In this document: positions 8,942 to 18,999 of the stretch, piece after piece
Position numbering within the stretch: position 1 is the stretch's first letter
Layout of the letters: each line of letters starts with the position of its first letter
Source: Campylobacter concisus
GTDB taxonomy: Bacteria; Campylobacterota; Campylobacteria; Campylobacterales; Campylobacteraceae
Direction of reading: 5' to 3'
DNA length: 64,000 nucleotides
Assembly: GCA_002092835.1 (NCBI GenBank)
Contig: LVWL01000020.1
Span: 339,269 to 403,268 of the forward strand
Program-made: the position numbers and the translations under genes
The notes under the pieces: model-generated
Told to the model about the DNA's origin: nothing
The model's database searches: none
Seen by the model: the letters and a program-made list of their open reading frames with translations, nothing else

Positions 8942-10531
8942 ATGTTAGAAGTTAGGGGACTTACTCAAAGATTTGCAAGCAGTTTGCTATTTGAGGATGT
9001 AAATTTAAAGCTAAATCGCCACAACAGATACGGACTAATCGGTGCAAATGGCGCTGGCAAATCGACATTTTTAAAAATTTTAAGCGGAGCCATCGAGCCA
9101 ACTAGCGGCGAGATCATCATAGAAAATGGACTAAAGGTTGGCGTGCTTGGACAAGATCAGTTTGCGTTTGAAAATTTCACTCTAAAAGACGCAGTACTTT
9201 ATGGCAACAAACGCCTATATGACGCTGTAAAAGAGAAAGAAAAGCTCTATATGAGCGAGGAATTTACAGATGAGATAAATGAGCGCTTAAGCGAGCTTGA
9301 GATGATAAGCGCCGAGGAGGATCCAAGCTACGAGTACGAGACTAGGATAGAAAAAATTTTAAGCTCGCTTGGGTTAAATGAATTTGATAAGCTAATGAGC
9401 GAGGTCGAAAACTCAGATAAAGTTAAAGTTTTGCTAGCTCAAGTACTATTTCCAAAGCCAGACATCTTGTTCTTAGACGAGCCAACAAACAACCTTGATA
9501 TAGACTCGATCGCATGGCTAGAAAACGAGCTAAACCGCCACGAGGGCACGCTTGTGGTTATCAGCCACGACAGACACTTTTTAAATAGAGTTTGCACAAA
9601 CATTTTGGATGTGGATTTTAAGAAAATTCGCGAGTTTTCAGGCAACTACGACGACTGGTATATGGCTGCAAATTTGATCGCAAAGCAGCATGAGATGGAA
9701 CGCGATAAGAAACTAAAAGAGAAAGAGGAGCTGGAGAAATTTATCGCGAGATTTTCAGCAAATGCGAGTAAGGCAAAGCAGGCGACCTCTCGTGCAAAAC
9801 AGCTTGAAAAGCTTGATATTGCCGAGATTGCTGTATCAAGTAGGCGCGATCCTAGCATATTATTTCGTGCAAACCGTGAGATAGGAAACGAGCTAATAGA
9901 GCTTAAAAATGTAAGTAAGAAATTTGATGATAAGGTGATATTTGAAAATTTTAACTTTAAGCTTGAAAAGGGCGACAAGCTAGCCATCATCGGCCATAAC
10001 GGTGTTGGTAAAAGTACGCTTTGCAAGATCATAATGGGCGAGCTAAAGCCTGATGCGGGCGAGGTACATATAGGCGCAACCATCGAGCTAGGATATTTTG
10101 CGCAAGATACGGTAAATAAGATAGATGGCGAGCTAAAGCTTTATGAGTACTTGCAAGATGCTAAAAACAAGGACATAGACGAGATCAGAAAGTGCCTCGG
10201 CAGGATGCTCTTTAGTGGTGCCGAGCAAGAAAAGGCAGTGGGCGCGCTAAGCGGTGGCGAAAAACACCGCGTGAGACTAGCTCAGCTCATGCTTCATAGA
10301 CCAAATTTACTTGTCATGGACGAGCCAAACAACCACCTCGATCTTGAAGCTATCATCGCGCTTGGCGAAGCGTTTTATAACTTTAACGGCTCAGTCATCT
10401 GCGTGAGCCACGACAGGGAGCTTATAGACGCCTTTGCAAATAGAATTTTACACCTAAAAGGCAATGGCGAAGTGGTTGATTTTAAAGGCACATACGAAGA
10501 GTATAGAGCAAATTTAGGGCTTGAGAGCTAA
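8942..10531 (+). CDS. ABC-F family ATPase (YbiT/EttA type)
   Basis: 529 aa, two ABC domains with no membrane spans. The first Walker A is GANGAGKST, the second GHNGVGKST. Walker B motifs are ILFLDEPTNNLD and LLVMDEPNNHLD. The second signature LSGGEKHRVRLAQ is canonical; the first is replaced by the degenerate ENSDKVKVLLAQ, a feature also seen in YbiT-like members. The basic, helical interdomain linker (KEELEKFIARF...KQATSRAKQLEK) is the ABC-F linker that reaches into the ribosome. Likely role: translation factor at the ribosomal E site. Resistance function cannot be inferred. Confidence 0.92.
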   Translation: MLEVRGLTQRFASSLLFEDVNLKLNRHNRYGLIGANGAGKSTFLKILSGAIEPTSGEIIIENGLKVGVLGQDQFAFENFTLKDAVLYGNKRLYDAVKEKEKLYMSEEFTDEINERLSELEMISAEEDPSYEYETRIEKILSSLGLNEFDKLMSEVENSDKVKVLLAQVLFPKPDILFLDEPTNNLDIDSIAWLENELNRHEGTLVVISHDRHFLNRVCTNILDVDFKKIREFSGNYDDWYMAANLIAKQHEMERDKKLKEKEELEKFIARFSANASKAKQATSRAKQLEKLDIAEIAVSSRRDPSILFRANREIGNELIELKNVSKKFDDKVIFENFNFKLEKGDKLAIIGHNGVGKSTLCKIIMGELKPDAGEVHIGATIELGYFAQDTVNKIDGELKLYEYLQDAKNKDIDEIRKCLGRMLFSGAEQEKAVGALSGGEKHRVRLAQLMLHRPNLLVMDEPNNHLDLEAIIALGEAFYNFNGSVICVSHDRELIDAFANRILHLKGNGEVVDFKGTYEEYRANLGLES

Positions 10532-10543
10532 AATTTGTTATTT

Positions 10544-10567
10544 CTTGCTCCTGATTGTAGGGGCAAG
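10544..10567 (+). terminator. Hairpin after the ABC-F gene
   Basis: CTTGCTCC-TGATTGTA-GGGGCAAG: 8-bp stem with one G-U pair, 12 bases past the ABC-F stop. No strict T run follows (ATTAAAATTTAT), so it may be a weak or processing hairpin. Confidence 0.5.
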
Positions 10568-11191
10568 ATTAAAATTTATATTTACTACAAATTCTTGCAA
10601 GTATTAATCTAATTATATAAATTAAAAATAGCTTATAAAAATTATCAAAATCCAATAAAAAGACTTTATAAATAAGAAAGAAAATTAATAAGAATTTTCT
10701 AAAGTATTAGTAAGATTTGTAAAATAAAATTTATTAAATAATATTTTTATGATGCTTAGCTTAAGGACTCTATTTAAAAATTTAATAAATTTACTTTGCA
10801 ATATGGTGATATTTACTTAGTTTTTACTTTCTAAAGTAATATTAGAAATAAAATTTAACTTTATTTTTTATATTTTTGGATATAAAAAGTGTGATTTAAT
10901 ATTTATTTTATGTTATTTTTCTATATATTTACCTTTTAAGCTTAAAAATTTAAATAAATTTGAGCTAATTACGAGCTTTTTATATAATAAAAAAGTGATA
11001 TTATTATTTAAATAACAATTTATCTAAGCTATATTATTAAATATAGCTTAAAAGCTACTATAAATTTTTCTTCAAAAGTCGTTTTATCAAGCTAAAAAGT
11101 AAAAACTTAAAAAAAATAAGTAGTAATTAATATTTAAAATATTAAATATCTATATAATTTCATTAATACATTTTTTATAAGGAGAATGGTT
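10568..11191 (+). other. Long AT-rich gene-free stretch upstream of aspA
   Basis: About 620 bases, strongly A/T-rich, with stops in all frames and no credible ORF. It holds a perfect 10-bp hairpin TAAGCTATAT-TATTAA-ATATAGCTTA at 11025-11050 and a likely promoter near the right end. I see no repeat of neighbouring sequence or gene relic. Such long leaders often carry regulator sites for anaerobic C4-dicarboxylate genes; that is inference. Confidence 0.6.
11153..11158 (+). promoter_or_regulatory. -10 box of the aspA promoter
   Basis: TATAAT at 11153-11158, 33 bases before the chosen aspA ATG, preceded by a periodically A/T-rich tract instead of a clear -35, as is usual for Campylobacter sigma-70 promoters. 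The AAGGAG ribosome site is at 11179-11184. Confidence 0.5.
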
Positions 11192-12592
11192 ATGGCAACC
11201 AGAAAAGAACACGATTTTATAGGTGAGTTGGAAATCTCTGACGATTTTTATTATGGTATCCAAACATTTAGAGCTACCGAAAATTTTCACATGAGCGGTA
11301 GAACACTAAAAGAGTATCCATACTTTGTAAAAGCATTTGCACAAATCAAAAAAGCAGCTGCACTTGCAAATAAAGAGGTTGGCGTTTTAGATCCCAAGAT
11401 CGCTGATACGCTAGCAAAAGCCGCTGATAGAGTAATAGCAGGTGAGTTTTTAGATCAATTTGTGGTTGATATGGTTCAAGGCGGTGCTGGAACAAGTACA
11501 AACATGAATGCAAATGAGGTTATTACAAATATCGCGCTTGAGAGCATGGGTCATAAAAAAGGTGAGTATCAATACATCCATCCAAACGATCATACAAACC
11601 TTGGACAAAGCACAAATGACACTTATCCAAGCTCAATAAAAGTAGCAACTTACGCAAAACTTACTGATTTGCTTGCTGCGATGAATCTACTAAAAGATGA
11701 ACTTGATAAAAAAGCAAAAGATTTTAAAGATATCATTAAAATGGGCAGAACTGAGCTTGAGGACGCAGTTCCTACAACACTTGGAAATACATTTAATGCA
11801 TTTGCAAGCTACATTAAAAGCGATATCGAAAAGATCACAGCTGCACGCGAGTCAATGACATATCTAAATATGGGTGCAACTGCGATTGGTACAGGTATTA
11901 ACTGCCACCCTGATTATAAAAATGTAGTTGTTAAAAAGTTAAAAGATATCACTGGTGTTGATTTCAAAAAAGCTGATGATTTCATCGCAGCTACACAAGA
12001 TACAGCAGACTTCGTTCACGTAAGTGGTGCGTTAAAAACTGCAGCTGTTAGACTTTCAAAAATCGCAAATGACCTTCGTTTGATGAATTCAGGTCCAAGA
12101 TGCGGCCTTGGCGAGATAAATTTACCACAAATGCAACCAGGCAGCTCAATCATGCCAGGCAAAGTAAACCCAGTTATCGCTGAGGTTGTAGGCGAAGCGT
12201 GCTATGAAGTGATCGGTAACGACGTAACTATCATGCTTTGCTCAGAAAGAGGCGAATTTGAGCTAAATGCATTTGAGCCAGGCATCGCTTATGCGCTATT
12301 TAACTCTATATTTATCCTTGAAAACGCGATGAAAACACTAGCTGAAAAAGCTGTAAGAAAACTAACAGCAAATCCTGAAGCTTGCTTAAAATCAGTTCTA
12401 GGCTCAGTTGGTATCGTAACTGCGTTTAACCCATACATCGGTTACGAAAAATCTGCAAGTATCGCTAAAGAGGCTTTGCAAACTGGTAAAGCAGTTGGCG
12501 ATATCTGCCTAGAGAGAGGCTATCTAAGCAAAGAAGAGATCGACAAAATTTTAGAGCCAAAAAATATGCTAAATCCAAGCATGGTTAGGTAG
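11192..12592 (+). CDS. aspA: Aspartate ammonia-lyase
   Basis: 466 aa from the ATG at 11192. I prefer this to the ATG at 11186, because AAGGAG (11179-11184) is only one base from the upstream ATG but seven from this one, and family members begin (M)xTRKEHDFIGELE. It cleaves aspartate to fumarate and ammonia, feeding fumarate to FrdCAB. The fumarase/aspartase catalytic loop GSSIMPGKVNP and the GQSTNDTYPSS region are intact. The Dcu transporter follows, giving the known aspartate-fumarate-succinate exchange set. Confidence 0.96.
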   Translation: MATRKEHDFIGELEISDDFYYGIQTFRATENFHMSGRTLKEYPYFVKAFAQIKKAAALANKEVGVLDPKIADTLAKAADRVIAGEFLDQFVVDMVQGGAGTSTNMNANEVITNIALESMGHKKGEYQYIHPNDHTNLGQSTNDTYPSSIKVATYAKLTDLLAAMNLLKDELDKKAKDFKDIIKMGRTELEDAVPTTLGNTFNAFASYIKSDIEKITAARESMTYLNMGATAIGTGINCHPDYKNVVVKKLKDITGVDFKKADDFIAATQDTADFVHVSGALKTAAVRLSKIANDLRLMNSGPRCGLGEINLPQMQPGSSIMPGKVNPVIAEVVGEACYEVIGNDVTIMLCSERGEFELNAFEPGIAYALFNSIFILENAMKTLAEKAVRKLTANPEACLKSVLGSVGIVTAFNPYIGYEKSASIAKEALQTGKAVGDICLERGYLSKEEIDKILEPKNMLNPSMVR

Positions 12593-12615
12593 AAATTTAA
12601 GCAAAGTATTATTAA

Positions 12616-12641
12616 AAGCGTGTCAAAATTCTGACACGCTT
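12616..12641 (+). terminator. Strong hairpin between aspA and dcuA
   Basis: AAGCGTGTCA-AAATTC-TGACACGCTT, a perfect 10-bp stem 23 bases after the aspA stop. No T run follows, so it may be a partial terminator or an mRNA-stabilising stem that sets the aspA:dcuA ratio. Confidence 0.6.
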
Positions 12642-12683
12642 AAGTAAAAATTTTAGTTATAAAATTTAATAGAGGAGTTTTCA

Positions 12684-14171
12684 ATGGATATTTCATTGAT
12701 ATTACAGTTGATCGTGCTTTTTGGTGCGATATTCTTGGGTGTTAGACTAGGCGGTATGGCTATTGGTTATGCTGGTGGCATTGGCGTCGTAGTTTTAACT
12801 TTAGGACTTGGATTAAAAGCAGGTAGTATACCTTGGGATGTTATTTTAATCATTATGTCCGTTATAGCTGCTATTACAGCGATGCAAGTAGCTGGTGGCC
12901 TTGATTATTTGGTGCAAATAGCCGAAGGGATACTAAGAAAACATCCAAAATACATAAATTTCTTAGCTCCAGTTGTCACTTACTTGCTAACTGTATTTGC
13001 TGGTACTGGACACACAGCATTTTCTATGATTCCAGTTATTACTGAAGTTGCAAAGACACAAAACATTAAGCCTAGCGCGCCTCTTAGTATAGCTGTTGTT
13101 GCTAGTCAGATAGCTATTACTGCAAGCCCAGTTTCAGCAGCGGTTGTATTTATGGCTGGTGAACATGCTTTGGGTGGACTTGGCATCAGCTATCCATTAC
13201 TATTAGCTATCTGGATACCTACCACTTTTATTGGTTGTATGCTAACGGCTCTTGTTATAAATATATTTTATAATCTTGATCTAAGTAGTGACAAAGAGTA
13301 TCAAAGAAGACTTAAAGAAGGGCTAATCAAAGATGTTAAAATCGAAGAGAAAAAAGAGCTTCCAAAAGGAGCTAAACTTTCTGTTTTAATATTCTTAGTT
13401 GGCGTTATCTCTGTCGTTTTATATGCTACTGCTATTAGTAAAAACGTAGGCTGGATAAAACCAAGCTATGTAACAGGCTATGAAAAAATTTATGAGACCA
13501 AAAGTCCAGATAAATTTAATGAACTTGTCGCAAAAGATATAAAAGTCAAAACTGACTCAACTACTAATGTAAAATATGTAGAAGATCCAGATAAACCTAC
13601 AAAGGTGTTGGTATTAACTAGAGATAACGCTATTATGAGCTTTATGCTAGTTATCGCTACTTTAATCACACTAACTTGTGGCGTTAAAGTCGATAAGCTA
13701 TTTAATACAGCTACATTTAAAAGCGGTATGACCGCGTGCGTCTGCGTGCTAGGTGTAGCGTGGCTTGGAGATACTTTCGTGGTAAATCACACCGATGCGA
13801 TCAAAAATTTTGCCGGCGATTTTGTTAAAGACTATCCGTTTATGCTAGCTGTTGCGCTATTTTTTGCCAGTATGCTTCTTTACTCTCAAGCCGCTACCGC
13901 AAAGGCACTTATTCCTACTGTTATAACCGCACTTGGTTTAACTGCTGCAAATAACGGTGACGCATATATTTTAGTTGCATCATTTGCTGCAGTTTCAGCA
14001 TTGTTTGTATTGCCAACATATCCGACACTTCTTGGAGCCGTTCAAATGGATGATACTGGAACAACTAGGATAGGTAAATATATATTCAACCACTCATTCT
14101 TTATTCCAGGCGTTTTAGCTATTGCTTTTTCTGTCGCACTTGGATTTTTAGTAGCTCCGATACTTTTATAA
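12684..14171 (+). CDS. dcuA: Anaerobic C4-dicarboxylate transporter, Dcu family
   Basis: 495 aa, about 10-12 membrane spans. It exchanges aspartate or fumarate for succinate across the inner membrane. The start LILQLIVLFGAIFLGVRLGG and the GTGHTAFSMIPVI and ASQIAITASPVSAAVV segments are Dcu hallmarks. It is ~50 residues longer than E. coli DcuA. The extra hydrophilic loop lies around residues 255-310 (YVTGYEKIYETKSPDKF onward), before the C-terminal membrane half. DcuA rather than DcuB is inferred from the aspA neighbour. Confidence 0.88.
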   Translation: MDISLILQLIVLFGAIFLGVRLGGMAIGYAGGIGVVVLTLGLGLKAGSIPWDVILIIMSVIAAITAMQVAGGLDYLVQIAEGILRKHPKYINFLAPVVTYLLTVFAGTGHTAFSMIPVITEVAKTQNIKPSAPLSIAVVASQIAITASPVSAAVVFMAGEHALGGLGISYPLLLAIWIPTTFIGCMLTALVINIFYNLDLSSDKEYQRRLKEGLIKDVKIEEKKELPKGAKLSVLIFLVGVISVVLYATAISKNVGWIKPSYVTGYEKIYETKSPDKFNELVAKDIKVKTDSTTNVKYVEDPDKPTKVLVLTRDNAIMSFMLVIATLITLTCGVKVDKLFNTATFKSGMTACVCVLGVAWLGDTFVVNHTDAIKNFAGDFVKDYPFMLAVALFFASMLLYSQAATAKALIPTVITALGLTAANNGDAYILVASFAAVSALFVLPTYPTLLGAVQMDDTGTTRIGKYIFNHSFFIPGVLAIAFSVALGFLVAPILL

Positions 14172-14189
14172 GTATTTTAAATCAGACTT

Positions 14190-14216
14190 AAGCCGAGATC
14201 TCTCTCGGCTTTTTTA
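14190..14216 (+). terminator. Rho-independent terminator after the dcu gene
   Basis: AAGCCGAGA-TCTC-TCTCGGCTT followed by TTTTT: a 9-bp stem with tetraloop and T run, 19 bases after the stop codon. Confidence 0.88.
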
Positions 14217-14465
14217 AATCCCTTTAAAATTTTTAATTTCTATTCAAAATCCTTAATCAAAATTTTATATCCAAAATTTTTATAAGATTGCGCTAAAAAT
14301 TATATTAATTAAATTTATCATTTTTAGAATTTTACTTATTTTGATATTAGAATATTCATTTTTTAAAACTAAAAATCTAAATATAAATATTAAGTAAAAT
14401 TTAATTTTATTTTCAACTTTAAATACTAGAATAACTAAAGGCAAATATCTTTTAAAGGGAGAAAG

Positions 14466-16739
14466 ATGAGCTTAAATAGACGAGAATTTTTAAAATTCGG
14501 TGCTGGAGTTAGTATGGTTGCATCGTCCTTACCGGGTGGTGCTTTAGAAAATGCTGCAAAGCAAGATGAGAAGTACGTCCGTAGCTTTTGCGAGATGTGC
14601 TCTTCAAGATGACCTATCGAAGCAAAGGTCGTTGATAATAAAATTTGCTTTTTAAGCGGCAATCCAAAAGCTGGCGGTACGGCAACTTCGCTTTGTGCAA
14701 GAGGTGGCTCTGGTTTTAGTCAGCTTTATGACGAAAATAGAGTCAAAAAGCCTTTGATCAGGGTTGGTGAGAGAGGCGAAAATAAGTGGCGCGAGGCCAG
14801 CTGGGACGAGGCACTTGATTTAGTTGCTTCAAAAATGCTTGAGATCAAGCAAAAGTATGGCCCTGAAAGCTTTGTTTTTACCTGTAAAAGCTCGCAAACG
14901 CATAAGCTAATGGTAAATTTTGCCTCAGCTTACGGCTCGCCAAACTGCTTTTCACACTTTTCGTGCTGTCCGATCACCTATCAAATGGTCTGTGAACAGA
15001 TGTATGGCATAGCTAAGCTAAAAAGAGACTTTGCAAATGCAAAATACGTTGTAAATTTTGGCCACAATCTCTTTGAAGGCATAGTTATAGCCGATGCAAA
15101 AAAGCTTGCTAAATTTGCAGCCAAAAAAGATACAAAGCTACTTGTGCTTGAGCCAAGATTTAGCGTGGTGGCTTCAAAGGCTGATGAGTGGCTGCCAGTT
15201 AGACCTGGCACTGATCTAGCTTTTGTGCTAGCTATCATAAATACATGGATACAAAATGGCACTTACGATAAAGAATTTATAGAAAAATTTACAATCGGCT
15301 TTGATGAGATCGTTAAAAGCGTAGAGGGCAAAACGCCTGAATGGCAAGAGGCGATCACTGGCATAAAAGCAAGTGATGTTAGACGCATCGCTGATGAAAT
15401 TTATAAAGCTGCCCCAAGAGTTATTTTTGATTTTGGTCATAAGACAACCACCACAAAAGCTGAATATATGAGGACAAAAGCCATCATGGTGGCAAATGCG
15501 ATGATGGGTAACTGGGAGGTTAAAGGCGGTCTTTTTGGTGGCAAAAACGCAAAAACCTTTAACAAGCTAGTCGGCGAGGATAAATTCCCAGTTCTTAAAA
15601 ATCCAGATGAGAAATTTAAAGTGCCAAAAGTCACTAGACTAGACTTTGCTGGCGAGACTGGTAGGCATAAATTTATAAGTAGAAAACATGGCGTTTTGAT
15701 GGATATAAATGACGCTATCTTAAGCGAGAAACCATACGCCATAAAAGGCTGGTTTAACATCCGCTTTAATCACCTAATAAACGTTGCTGAGACGATGAAG
15801 AGTATAGAGGCGATGAAGAAGCTTGATTTTATCGTGGTAAGTGATGTTTATCTAAACGATATGGCGACATTTGCTGATGTTATCTTGCCTGAGAGTAGCT
15901 ACCTTGAGCGCGACGAGGGCATAGAGGATAAGTCAGGTCTAAAGCCAGCTTATATGATAAGAAATAAAGTTATTGATCCAGTTGGCGACACTAAGGACGG
16001 GGCATTTATCTTTAGAGAGCTAGCACGCCGCATGAAGATAGATGAGCTTTACACTTGGAACGACATACGTGAGTTTAGGATGCAGCAAGCTGGTGGAGAT
16101 GTAAATTTACTTGCTGCGCTGGAAAAAGATGGCTTTATCACGTGGGATGAGCCGGGAATTTTGTTTAGAGAAAAAGGCATGATCGATAAATTTGTCGCTA
16201 AATATCCAGTCGCATCTAAATTTGTAGGCGAAAATGGTCTAATGGACGATATGGCTAAGCTTAAAACAAAAAGCGGCAAGATAGAGCTATTTTTGCCTGA
16301 TGTCGAGGCACAGTTTGCAGGATATGGCGCGCTAAATGACAAAGATATGGACACATTTGACGGACATGATCTTTGCTTAACTTGTGGCAAAACGCCTATT
16401 CATACCAATGGACATACTCAGGCGGTGCCGTCGCTTCATGATCTTATGAGTGATAGCCCTATCTGGATAAATCCAAAAACAGCTAAACGTAAAAATTTAC
16501 GAGATGGCGATATGGTCGTGGTGAAAAATAAATTTGGCGAGCAAAAGGGCAAGCTTATGGTGACTGAGGGCATTAGAGAAGATACACTCTTTATCTATCA
16601 CGGCTTTGGACACATCACTCCAGCTCTTAAGAGTATAGATCACGTGGGGCTAAATACAAGCGTGCTTCTTAATCCAGCCGAAGGGCCAGTGGCCGCGACT
16701 ATGGTTACAAATGTTGGCGTTAGCATAAGTAAAGCGTAA
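14466..16739 (+). CDS. psrA: Polysulfide/thiosulfate reductase catalytic subunit with in-frame TGA (probable selenocysteine)
   Basis: Read through the TGA at 14610-14612, this is a 757-codon molybdopterin oxidoreductase, the normal length for PsrA/PhsA. The ATG at 14466 follows AAGGGAGA and opens a twin-arginine signal (LNRREFLKFGAGVSM), so the protein is exported folded. The cluster motif is Cys42-x2-Cys45-x3-[TGA]49-x27-Cys77, so the TGA replaces the third Fe-S ligand. The reading frame stays open for 708 codons after it. Molybdopterin-binding segments follow (VNFGHNLFEG, PRFSVVASKADEWLPVRPGTD, HTNGHTQ). PsrB and PsrC follow directly. An ORF starting at 14754 alone would lack the signal and cluster. 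A nonsense mutation is the alternative. Confidence 0.85.
14613..14650 (+). promoter_or_regulatory. Candidate bacterial SECIS hairpin after the psrA TGA
   Basis: Immediately downstream of TGA 14610-14612: a 7-bp perfect stem AAGCAAA (14620-14626) / TTTGCTT (14644-14650). Its 17-base loop opens with GGTC, 15 bases after the TGA. A G at the start of the apical loop and this distance are features of bacterial SECIS elements read by SelB. A competing short hairpin GACCT/AGGTC (14611-14630) also exists. Confidence 0.5.
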
Positions 16740-16748
16740 GGATAGAAA

Positions 16749-17312
16749 ATGAAAAAATATATGATGATACATGATGAAAATTTATGCATCGGCTGTCAAG
16801 GCTGCTCGGTAGCTTGCAGAAGTGCAAACAACGTGCCGAGGGGGCTTTACCGCTTGCAGGTGCATGCGAAGATGAGTGGGACATTTCCAAATTTAAAGAC
16901 CGACTTTTTACGTCAAAGCTGTGTTATGTGCGAAGATGCACCTTGTGTTGAGGTTTGCCCAACTGGTGCTAGCTTTAAAACAGCTGATGGCGTTACGCTA
17001 CTTGATCATAGAATTTGTGTTAGTTGCAAATACTGCATCCTAGCCTGTCCATACGACGCTCGTTACGTCTTGCCAAATGGTGAGATAGGCAAATGCACAT
17101 TTTGCTATGAGAGTAGGCTAGAAGAGGGCAAAGAGCCAGCTTGCGTTAGCGTCTGCCCTACAAATGCCCTAACTTTTGGCGATGTAAATGATGAAAACTC
17201 TAAAATTTCAAAGAAATTAAAAGAGAGCAAATACTACTTGCCAAAAGCGGAGCTAAATACAAAACCTTCACTTGCGATGATCGCAAATACAAAAGGAGCA
17301 CACCATGAATAA
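16749..17312 (+). CDS. psrB: Polysulfide/thiosulfate reductase iron-sulfur subunit
   Basis: 187 aa ferredoxin-like electron transfer subunit with four cubane motifs. These are CIGCQGCSVAC near the start, CVMCEDAPCVEVCP, CVSCKYCILACP, and CTFCYE...ACVSVCP. It links the periplasmic PsrA to the membrane quinol oxidase PsrC. No signal peptide is present, as expected for export by hitch-hiking on the Tat signal of PsrA. It lies 9 bases after psrA and overlaps psrC by 8 bases. Confidence 0.93.
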   Translation: MKKYMMIHDENLCIGCQGCSVACRSANNVPRGLYRLQVHAKMSGTFPNLKTDFLRQSCVMCEDAPCVEVCPTGASFKTADGVTLLDHRICVSCKYCILACPYDARYVLPNGEIGKCTFCYESRLEEGKEPACVSVCPTNALTFGDVNDENSKISKKLKESKYYLPKAELNTKPSLAMIANTKGAHHE

Positions 17313-18240
17313 CATGTCAGGAAGCCTAGCTCAATACTCTGAAATTTATTGGGGCTGGCCGATAGCCGTTTATCTATTTTTAGCAGGACTTAGTGCGGGT
17401 GCTAGCATCGTTGCTGTGCTCATTTCAAAAAAATATGGAAAAGAGAATTATTACTTTAAAGCAGCCGCTCTTATCGCTCCATTAGCGATCGTTCTTGGAC
17501 TTGCTCTTTTGGTGCTTGATCTTGGCAAGCCGCTTAGCTTTTACTGGATACTTCTGCTTTACAACTTTGACTCAGTCATGTCAATAGGCGTTGCGCTACT
17601 TCTAGTTTATACGCCTCTTAGCGTTATATACGCAGTTGGCGCATTTAAAAACGAGATCGCAATGCTTAAAATTTCTCTTTTTGACGTGGTTGCAAATTTT
17701 GCTAGCAAGCTTTCAAGCCTACTTGAAATTTTGCTTTTTATCCTAGGCATTGGCGTTGGTGCATATACAGGCTTTTTGCTAAGCGCAGCTCATAAGATCG
17801 CACTTTGGAATACATCAGTCTTGCCAGTATTATTTTTAGTATCAGGCTTGAGCTGTGCTGGTGCATTTACGTTACTTGTTGGCGTGCTAAAAGATAAGGC
17901 AAAAAGGCAAAACGATATTGCACACTATTTATTAAAATTTGATTTTTTTGCGATTATTGCCGAGTTTTTGCTCATAGTCGCTCTATTTATGGTTGTAAAA
18001 GGTGCAAGCACAAGTGGTGCGGAGAGCGTAGCAAACGCACTTAGCGTAAATTCTCTTGGGCTAATGTTTTATATTGGCGTCATTGGTTTTGGTATGGCTT
18101 TGCCTATCATTTTAGACTTAAGCGTTTTAAAGGTGTATGATTTTAAACGCGAATTTGCCGTGATCAACGCATTATTCGTAATATGTGGCGTCTTTTTGCT
18201 AAGGTGTTACATTGTCTATGCGGGGCAAATTTTTATTTAA
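17305..18240 (+). CDS. psrC: NrfD/PsrC-family membrane subunit
   Basis: 311 aa, about eight membrane spans, NrfD superfamily (YWGWPIAVYLFLAGLSAGAS near the N-terminus). It passes electrons from menaquinol to PsrB. Translation is coupled to psrB (8-base overlap). Together psrABC would let the cell respire polysulfide, thiosulfate or a related sulfur compound; the substrate cannot be decided from sequence. Confidence 0.9.
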   Translation: MNNMSGSLAQYSEIYWGWPIAVYLFLAGLSAGASIVAVLISKKYGKENYYFKAAALIAPLAIVLGLALLVLDLGKPLSFYWILLLYNFDSVMSIGVALLLVYTPLSVIYAVGAFKNEIAMLKISLFDVVANFASKLSSLLEILLFILGIGVGAYTGFLLSAAHKIALWNTSVLPVLFLVSGLSCAGAFTLLVGVLKDKAKRQNDIAHYLLKFDFFAIIAEFLLIVALFMVVKGASTSGAESVANALSVNSLGLMFYIGVIGFGMALPIILDLSVLKVYDFKREFAVINALFVICGVFLLRCYIVYAGQIFI

Positions 18241-18330
18241 TACTTAAAAAATAATTTTAATTTTGAATTTACCTATTAAGTATTACAATAGATAAAAATC
18301 TTATTAAAGTTTGTTTTTTAGGAGAGAGAT

Positions 18331-18999
18331 TTGAAAATTTTGCTTTTAGAAGATGATTTAGGGTTTCAAGAGAGCGTCTGTGAGTTTTTACAGACGCTTG
18401 GTTATGAAGTTACAGCGGTGAGCGATGGTCAAGAAGCGTGTGATCTGATAGAGAAAAATTTCTATCATCTTTTTATACTTGATATAAAAGTACCTGGCGT
18501 AAATGGACATGAGGTTATCAAGTACATAAGAAGTCTAAATCCAAACGCTCCTATCATGATAACAACATCTTTGGTTGATATAGGTGATATGGCGATTGGC
18601 TATGAGCTTGGCTGTAACGAATACCTAAAAAAGCCATTTGAGCTTGCTGAACTTAAATTTAGAGTAGCTGAGCTTATGAGAAAATACTATGGAACTGACG
18701 ATAAAAACATAGTAAAGATCAATGACGAGTTTAGCTTTAATCTAAACAAGCGTGCGCTATTTAAAAACGGCAAAATGGTCGATCTTAGCGCAAAAGAAGT
18801 TGCACTTGTTGAGTGTCTAGTTTCGCATCTAAATTCTTACGTCAGCATGGAAGAGCTAAGAGATCTTGTCTGGAATGACAAAGATATAGAAGGCGCTGAT
18901 ATCAGAATGCATGTTTTAAAGATAAGAAACAAAACAACTAGTGACTTTATCACTTCAAAGAGGCGTATAGGCTACAAGATAGATGCACAAGAGCTTTAA
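18331..18999 (+). CDS. OmpR-family response regulator
   Basis: 222 aa starting at TTG 18331 after AGGAGAGAG. The receiver domain has acidic pocket Glu7-Asp8-Asp9, phospho-acceptor Asp51 (FILDIKVPG) and a conserved lysine in YLKKPFE near 101. The C-terminal winged helix ends VLKIRNKTTSDFITSKRRIGY. It overlaps the kinase gene by 17 bases. Position right after psrABC suggests control of that operon, which is inference. A TACAAT -10-like box is at 18284-18289. Confidence 0.9.
   Translation: MKILLLEDDLGFQESVCEFLQTLGYEVTAVSDGQEACDLIEKNFYHLFILDIKVPGVNGHEVIKYIRSLNPNAPIMITTSLVDIGDMAIGYELGCNEYLKKPFELAELKFRVAELMRKYYGTDDKNIVKINDEFSFNLNKRALFKNGKMVDLSAKEVALVECLVSHLNSYVSMEELRDLVWNDKDIEGADIRMHVLKIRNKTTSDFITSKRRIGYKIDAQEL

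Noticed and set aside
14610..14612. TGA as ordinary stop splitting psrA, with a separate gene starting at 14754
   Set aside because: The second ORF would lack the signal peptide and cluster motif; the frame continues without any similarity break.
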